DNA from: Actinomycetes bacterium
Lineage (GTDB): Bacteria; Actinomycetota; Actinomycetes; Actinomycetales; Cellulomonadaceae
DNA: 16,872 bases
Assembly (NCBI GenBank): GCA_023389455.1
Contig: JAEWEJ010000054.1
Span: forward strand, 1-16,872
Direction of reading: 5' to 3'
The notes under the pieces are model-generated. The model did not search any database and was not told the DNA's origin. It saw nothing but the letters and a program-made list of their open reading frames with translations. Position numbers and translations under genes: made by a program. Shown here piece by piece: positions 14,108 through 16,872 of the stretch; within the stretch, counting starts at the first letter, position 1, and each line of letters begins with the position of its first letter.

Positions 14108-14344
14108 ATGAGCACCGTCCCCGGAGCACAGTCCTGGAGCGACGCGGGCCTGGCGCCCGTCGACACGGAGCAGCCGCTGAGCCTGACGGACGCCGACGGG
14201 ACCGCCGGCGACGAGGAGATGGAGCCGGAGGACCACGTCCCCGGTTTCCCCCGGCCGGACCGTGAGGACCGCGCCGCGGAGGCCGACGTCGTCGAGCAGT
14301 CGGCGGAGGTCCCCCTGGACGAGGACGAGGGCACCGACGCGTGA
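14108..14344 (+). CDS. Small, highly acidic hypothetical protein coupled to add
   Basis: A 78-residue protein of unknown function. The start is secure: GGAGGAG sits just before the ATG, and the stop overlaps the adenosine deaminase GTG by four bases (GTGA). I count 23 Asp/Glu against 3 Arg and no Lys, a net charge of about -20. It has no Cys, no hydrophobic segment and many Pro/Gly residues, so it is probably soluble and largely disordered. The C-terminal half (DREDRAAEADVVEQ followed by VPLDEDE) resembles a short motif that I recall from small acidic actinobacterial proteins of unknown role, but I cannot name a family. Codon use is like its neighbours. Possible roles are a charge-based partner of a salvage enzyme or simply a translational leader that sets add expression; neither is shown by the sequence. 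Confidence 0.8.
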   Translation: MSTVPGAQSWSDAGLAPVDTEQPLSLTDADGTAGDEEMEPEDHVPGFPRPDREDRAAEADVVEQSAEVPLDEDEGTDA

Positions 14345-15459
14345 CAGCCACCCCGCACGAGCAGGACCTCGACGCGACGCTGCGCGCGCTGCCGAAGGTC
14401 CTGCTGCACGACCACCTCGACGGTGGCCTGCGTCCGCAGACCGTGGTCGAGCTCTCCGCGGAGATCGGCCACCAGCTGCCGACGACCGACCCGGAGCGGC
14501 TCGAACGCTGGTTCGTCGACGCGGCCGGCTCCGGCTCGCTGCCCCGGTACCTGGAGACGTTCGCGCACACCCTCGCGGTCATGCAGACCGCCGACGGCCT
14601 GCGCCGCGTCGCGCGCGAGGCGGTGCTCGACCTCGCGGCCGACGGCGTCGTCCACGCCGAGGAGCGGTACGCGCCCGAGCAGCACCAGGAGCGTGGCCTG
14701 AGCCTGCAGCAGGTCGTCGACGCGGTGCGCGAGGGCATCGCGGAGGGCGAGGCCGCCGCGCGGGCCGACGGGCACGAGATCCGGGTCGTGCAGGTCCTGT
14801 CCGCGATGCGCCAGGCCGACCGCTCGGACGAGATCGCCGCGCTGGCGCTGGCCAACCGGGACGCGGGCGTCGTCGGTTTCGACATCGCCGGGCCCGAGGA
14901 CGGCTTCCCGCCCTCGGCGCACGCGTCCGCCTTCCGCGTCGTGCGGGACGCGAGCTTCCCCGCCACGGTGCACGCCGGCGAGGACGCGGGCCTCGACTCG
15001 ATGGCCGAGGCCCTGCACGTGGCGGGCGCCGTCCGCCTCGGGCACGGCGTGCGGATCGCGGACGACGTGCACGAGGAGGGCGACGGCACCTGGCGTCTCG
15101 GCGTGCTCGCCCACTGGGTGCGCGACCGCCGCGTGCCCCTGGAGGTGTGCCCGACGTCGAACCTCCAGACCGGCGCCGCCGCGTCCGTCGCGGAGCACCC
15201 GGTCACGCTGCTGCGGCGCGCGGGCTTCGAGGTGACGGTCAACACCGACAACCGGCTGCAGTCCGGCACGTCGCTGTCCCGGGAGCTGGCGCTCCTGGTG
15301 CGCGAGGCCGGCTGGACGCTCGACGACGTCGTCGACGTGACCGTGACGGCCGCCCGCCACACGTTCCTGCACGAGGACGAGCGCCGCGCGCTCGTCGACC
15401 GCATCGTCCGCCCGGCGGTCCCGCCGGGCACCGCACGCCCCGGGAGGCACCGCGCATGA
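14341..15459 (+). CDS. add: Adenosine deaminase
   Basis: A 372-residue zinc hydrolase of the amidohydrolase fold that converts adenosine and deoxyadenosine to inosine and deoxyinosine. Zinc ligands H23 and H25 lie in LLHDHLDGGL. Later motifs are in the canonical order: DIAGPEDGFP, TVHAGEDAG (zinc His and the catalytic Glu nearby), LGHGVRI, CPTSNLQTG and VNTDNR. In the last motif the first Asp, which binds zinc, is kept. The second position is Asn rather than the Asp of mammalian enzymes, a form I recall as common in actinobacterial homologues. The GTG start overlaps the acidic small gene by four bases, and the stop overlaps deoC by four. A short Arg/Pro-rich tail ends the protein. Confidence 0.94.
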   Translation: MTATPHEQDLDATLRALPKVLLHDHLDGGLRPQTVVELSAEIGHQLPTTDPERLERWFVDAAGSGSLPRYLETFAHTLAVMQTADGLRRVAREAVLDLAADGVVHAEERYAPEQHQERGLSLQQVVDAVREGIAEGEAAARADGHEIRVVQVLSAMRQADRSDEIAALALANRDAGVVGFDIAGPEDGFPPSAHASAFRVVRDASFPATVHAGEDAGLDSMAEALHVAGAVRLGHGVRIADDVHEEGDGTWRLGVLAHWVRDRRVPLEVCPTSNLQTGAAASVAEHPVTLLRRAGFEVTVNTDNRLQSGTSLSRELALLVREAGWTLDDVVDVTVTAARHTFLHEDERRALVDRIVRPAVPPGTARPGRHRA

Positions 15460-16175
15460 CCACCGACGACACCCCCACCACGCACGTCCCGCTCGACGCC
15501 GTCGGCCTCGCGCGGTTCGTCGACCACACGCTGCTCAAGCCGGAGGCGACGCGCGCCGACGTCGAGGCGCTGGTCGCCGAGGGCGTCGAGCTCGGCGTGT
15601 ACTCCGTGTGCGTGTCGCCGTCGTTCCTGCCGCTGGAGATCCCGGTGGGCCTCGACGGCACCCCGGACCTGCTGGTGGCGACGGTGTGCGGCTTCCCGTC
15701 GGGCAAGCACCACAGCGACGTCAAGGCCGCGGAGGCGGCGCGCGCGGTGCGCGACGGTGCGGCCGAGGTCGACATGGTGATCGACCTCGGGGCCGCCAAG
15801 GAGCACCGGTTCGCCGACGTGGCGCGCGACATCGCCGCCGTGCGGGCCGCGGTCCCGGCGCCCACGGTGCTCAAGGTCATCATCGAGTCCGCCGCGCTCA
15901 GTGACGACGAGATCGTGCACGTCTGCGAGGCGGCCGAGGCTGCCGGTGCGGACTTCGTCAAGACCTCGACGGGGTTCCACCCTGCCGGTGGCGCGACCGT
16001 GCACGCCGTCCGGCTGATGTCGCGGACCGTCGGCGGGCGGCTGGGGGTCAAGGCGTCGGGGGGCATCCGCACGGCCGCCGACGCGCTCGCCATGATCGAC
16101 GCCGGAGCCACCCGCCTGGGTCTGTCCGGCACCGCGGCCGTGCTGGCGGGCCTGACGGCCGACGGCGACTACTGA
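15456..16175 (+). CDS. deoC: Deoxyribose-phosphate aldolase
   Basis: A 239-residue class I aldolase that splits 2-deoxyribose-5-phosphate into acetaldehyde and glyceraldehyde-3-phosphate, feeding nucleoside sugar into glycolysis. FVDHTLLKPEAT (21-32) is the standard N-terminal motif. Catalytic residues are D106 in EVDMVIDLG, the Schiff-base lysine K169 in FVKTSTGF and K199 in VKASGGIR, equivalent to D102, K167 and K201 of the E. coli enzyme. GGGAGG lies upstream of the ATG, which overlaps the add stop by four bases. It is the last gene of the nucleoside cluster. Its substrate requires a phosphopentomutase that is not encoded in this window. Confidence 0.96.
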   Translation: MTTDDTPTTHVPLDAVGLARFVDHTLLKPEATRADVEALVAEGVELGVYSVCVSPSFLPLEIPVGLDGTPDLLVATVCGFPSGKHHSDVKAAEAARAVRDGAAEVDMVIDLGAAKEHRFADVARDIAAVRAAVPAPTVLKVIIESAALSDDEIVHVCEAAEAAGADFVKTSTGFHPAGGATVHAVRLMSRTVGGRLGVKASGGIRTAADALAMIDAGATRLGLSGTAAVLAGLTADGDY

Positions 16176-16261
16176 CCCCGTCCTGCCGGCCGTGCCATGA
16201 GAAGGACGTGAGAGTTCCGCGTCCGGCCGGGTGAATGCGGCTGATCCGGAGGATTCGGGCG

Positions 16262-16291
16262 TTGACTGGGTGCCTCGGGTCGGACGAAGGT
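16262..16291 (+). promoter_or_regulatory. Candidate promoter for the gene at the right edge
   Basis: TTGACT (16262-16267) is the best -35 match in the window, and GAAGGT (16286-16291) follows after 18 bases. The -10 departs from TANNNT at its first base. The leader to the ATG at 16405 would be about 105 bases. The rest of the 229-base gap 16176-16404 shows no gene and no clear terminator for deoC. Confidence 0.35.
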
Positions 16292-16404
16292 GGACAGTCG
16301 TCCGGTTCTCGCTCGCGGCCGACGCCCGACGCAGGTCATGAGCAGGTGCACCCGGTCCCACGGACCCCGACGGCGCGCACCGGCGGGGAGGAGACGGACG
16401 CGGC

Positions 16405-16872
16405 ATGGGCCGTTCCAGGCGCGGCACGCTCGTCGTGGCGCTCGTCGTGGCCTTCGTGCTGGGCGCAGCCTTCGCGACCGCCCTGGGCGACGCGACCGGC
16501 CGGACCAAGGACCTCGTGGTCCCGTCCGACTGGCACGGCGTGTGGGACCAGGCGCACGTGCTCGAGGGCGACGACGTGGCCCTCGCGTGGGGCGACCGCG
16601 TCGGCGCCGACCCGACGGCCGCGGAGCAGGGCCTGCGGTTCGACCCCGCGGTCGTCGTGGCGCAGCTCGAGGCGCTGCACGGCCTCGACGTGGACGCGCT
16701 CGGCCTGGGTGCGTCCGAGGGGCCGCTGGCCGAGCGCAAGCTCCTCGTCGTCGTCGACGGGACGTGGTCGGCCGGGCCCGGCGCACCGCGCGACGGCCCG
16801 GGCGTCGTGGTCGACGGCGGCCTGTCGACCCCGGCGGGTGCGCGCCCCCTGACGCGCGGCGCGGTCGTGGGG
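16405..16872 (+). CDS. Membrane-anchored or secreted protein of unknown function, N-terminal part
   Basis: The frame is open for 156 codons and runs off the window. MGRSRRG precedes a hydrophobic stretch (about 8-27, LVVALVVAFVLGAAFATAL) that is either a signal peptide, possibly cut after Ala-Leu-Gly, or an uncleaved anchor. The mature region begins with VPSDWHGVWDQAHVLEGDDVALAWGDRVGADP and then LRFDPAVVVAQLEALHGLDVDALG, split here only for reading. The pattern of a WG.. strand, DP, RFDP and a leucine-rich helix reminds me of secreted DUF6055-type proteins with a metallopeptidase-like layout, but the region that would carry an HE..H motif is outside the window. GGAGGAG lies 11 bases before the ATG. 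It is probably a separate transcription unit from deoC. Confidence 0.6.
   Translation, partial: MGRSRRGTLVVALVVAFVLGAAFATALGDATGRTKDLVVPSDWHGVWDQAHVLEGDDVALAWGDRVGADPTAAEQGLRFDPAVVVAQLEALHGLDVDALGLGASEGPLAERKLLVVVDGTWSAGPGAPRDGPGVVVDGGLSTPAGARPLTRGAVVG

Noticed and set aside
16176..16260. A hairpin terminator after deoC
   Set aside because: Only weak arms (such as GTCCT and AGGAC) are present; there is no stem comparable to those after manC, bmpA or deoA.
9975..16739. A minus-strand open frame of 2254 codons spanning the permeases through deoC
   Set aside because: It is antisense to at least seven well-supported genes. Its translation is Arg/Ser/Thr/Pro-rich low complexity with no domain, as expected from a GC-rich third-position bias.
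1..16872. CRISPR array, tRNA, rRNA, insertion sequence, prophage or defence genes
   Set aside because: I looked for regularly spaced repeats, transposase or integrase motifs and RNA-gene signatures and saw none. The genes are ordinary metabolic and transport functions, so no new defence-like system is claimed.

Overview
The window is very GC-rich, with almost every third codon position G or C, frequent GTG starts and ATGA/GTGA gene overlaps. Gene content and order (sdhCDAB, a ManC-type guanylyltransferase, an M20 amidohydrolase, and a BMP-type nucleoside ABC transporter with salvage enzymes) point to an actinobacterium of the Micrococcales. It looks most like Cellulomonas or a relative. This placement is inference from gene content and composition; no marker gene was compared. 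It is a housekeeping and salvage region, and I found no defence system, phage, transposon, CRISPR array, tRNA or rRNA.

Left part, minus strand (1-3846): sdhC-sdhD-sdhA-sdhB is a tightly packed succinate dehydrogenase operon transcribed right to left. A perfect 12-bp inverted repeat after sdhB is its likely terminator. Beyond it, also on the minus strand, begins an aminoglycoside-phosphotransferase-like gene. About 80-90 bases from the window edge this gene runs into a second, diverged sdhB fragment in the opposite orientation. That junction is the strangest thing in the window. It is either a contig-end chimera or a real rearrangement.

Middle, plus strand (4082-6565): manC and an M20 amidohydrolase follow from a divergent region. 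Each has a TANNNT hexamer exactly 6 bases before its ATG and no convincing Shine-Dalgarno, so both are probably leaderless transcripts. A strong hairpin separates them.

Right part, plus strand (6679-16175): a nucleoside uptake and catabolism cluster. A BMP-family lipoprotein gene comes first, followed by a 19-bp terminator-like hairpin. Then come a double-domain ABC ATPase and two permeases, cytidine deaminase, thymidine phosphorylase, a small very acidic protein, adenosine deaminase and deoxyribose-phosphate aldolase. Nearly all junctions from the ATPase on are 4-base overlaps. The logic is import of nucleosides, deamination of cytidine and adenosine, phosphorolysis of thymidine and deoxyuridine, and cleavage of deoxyribose-5-phosphate to central metabolites. 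Phosphopentomutase and purine nucleoside phosphorylase, needed to complete the route, are not in the window.

The last 470 bases hold the start of a gene for a membrane-anchored or secreted protein that runs off the edge. The points that deserve attention are the inverted sdhB fragment at the edge, the coupled acidic small protein, the hairpins inside the nucleoside cluster, and the paired leaderless promoters.
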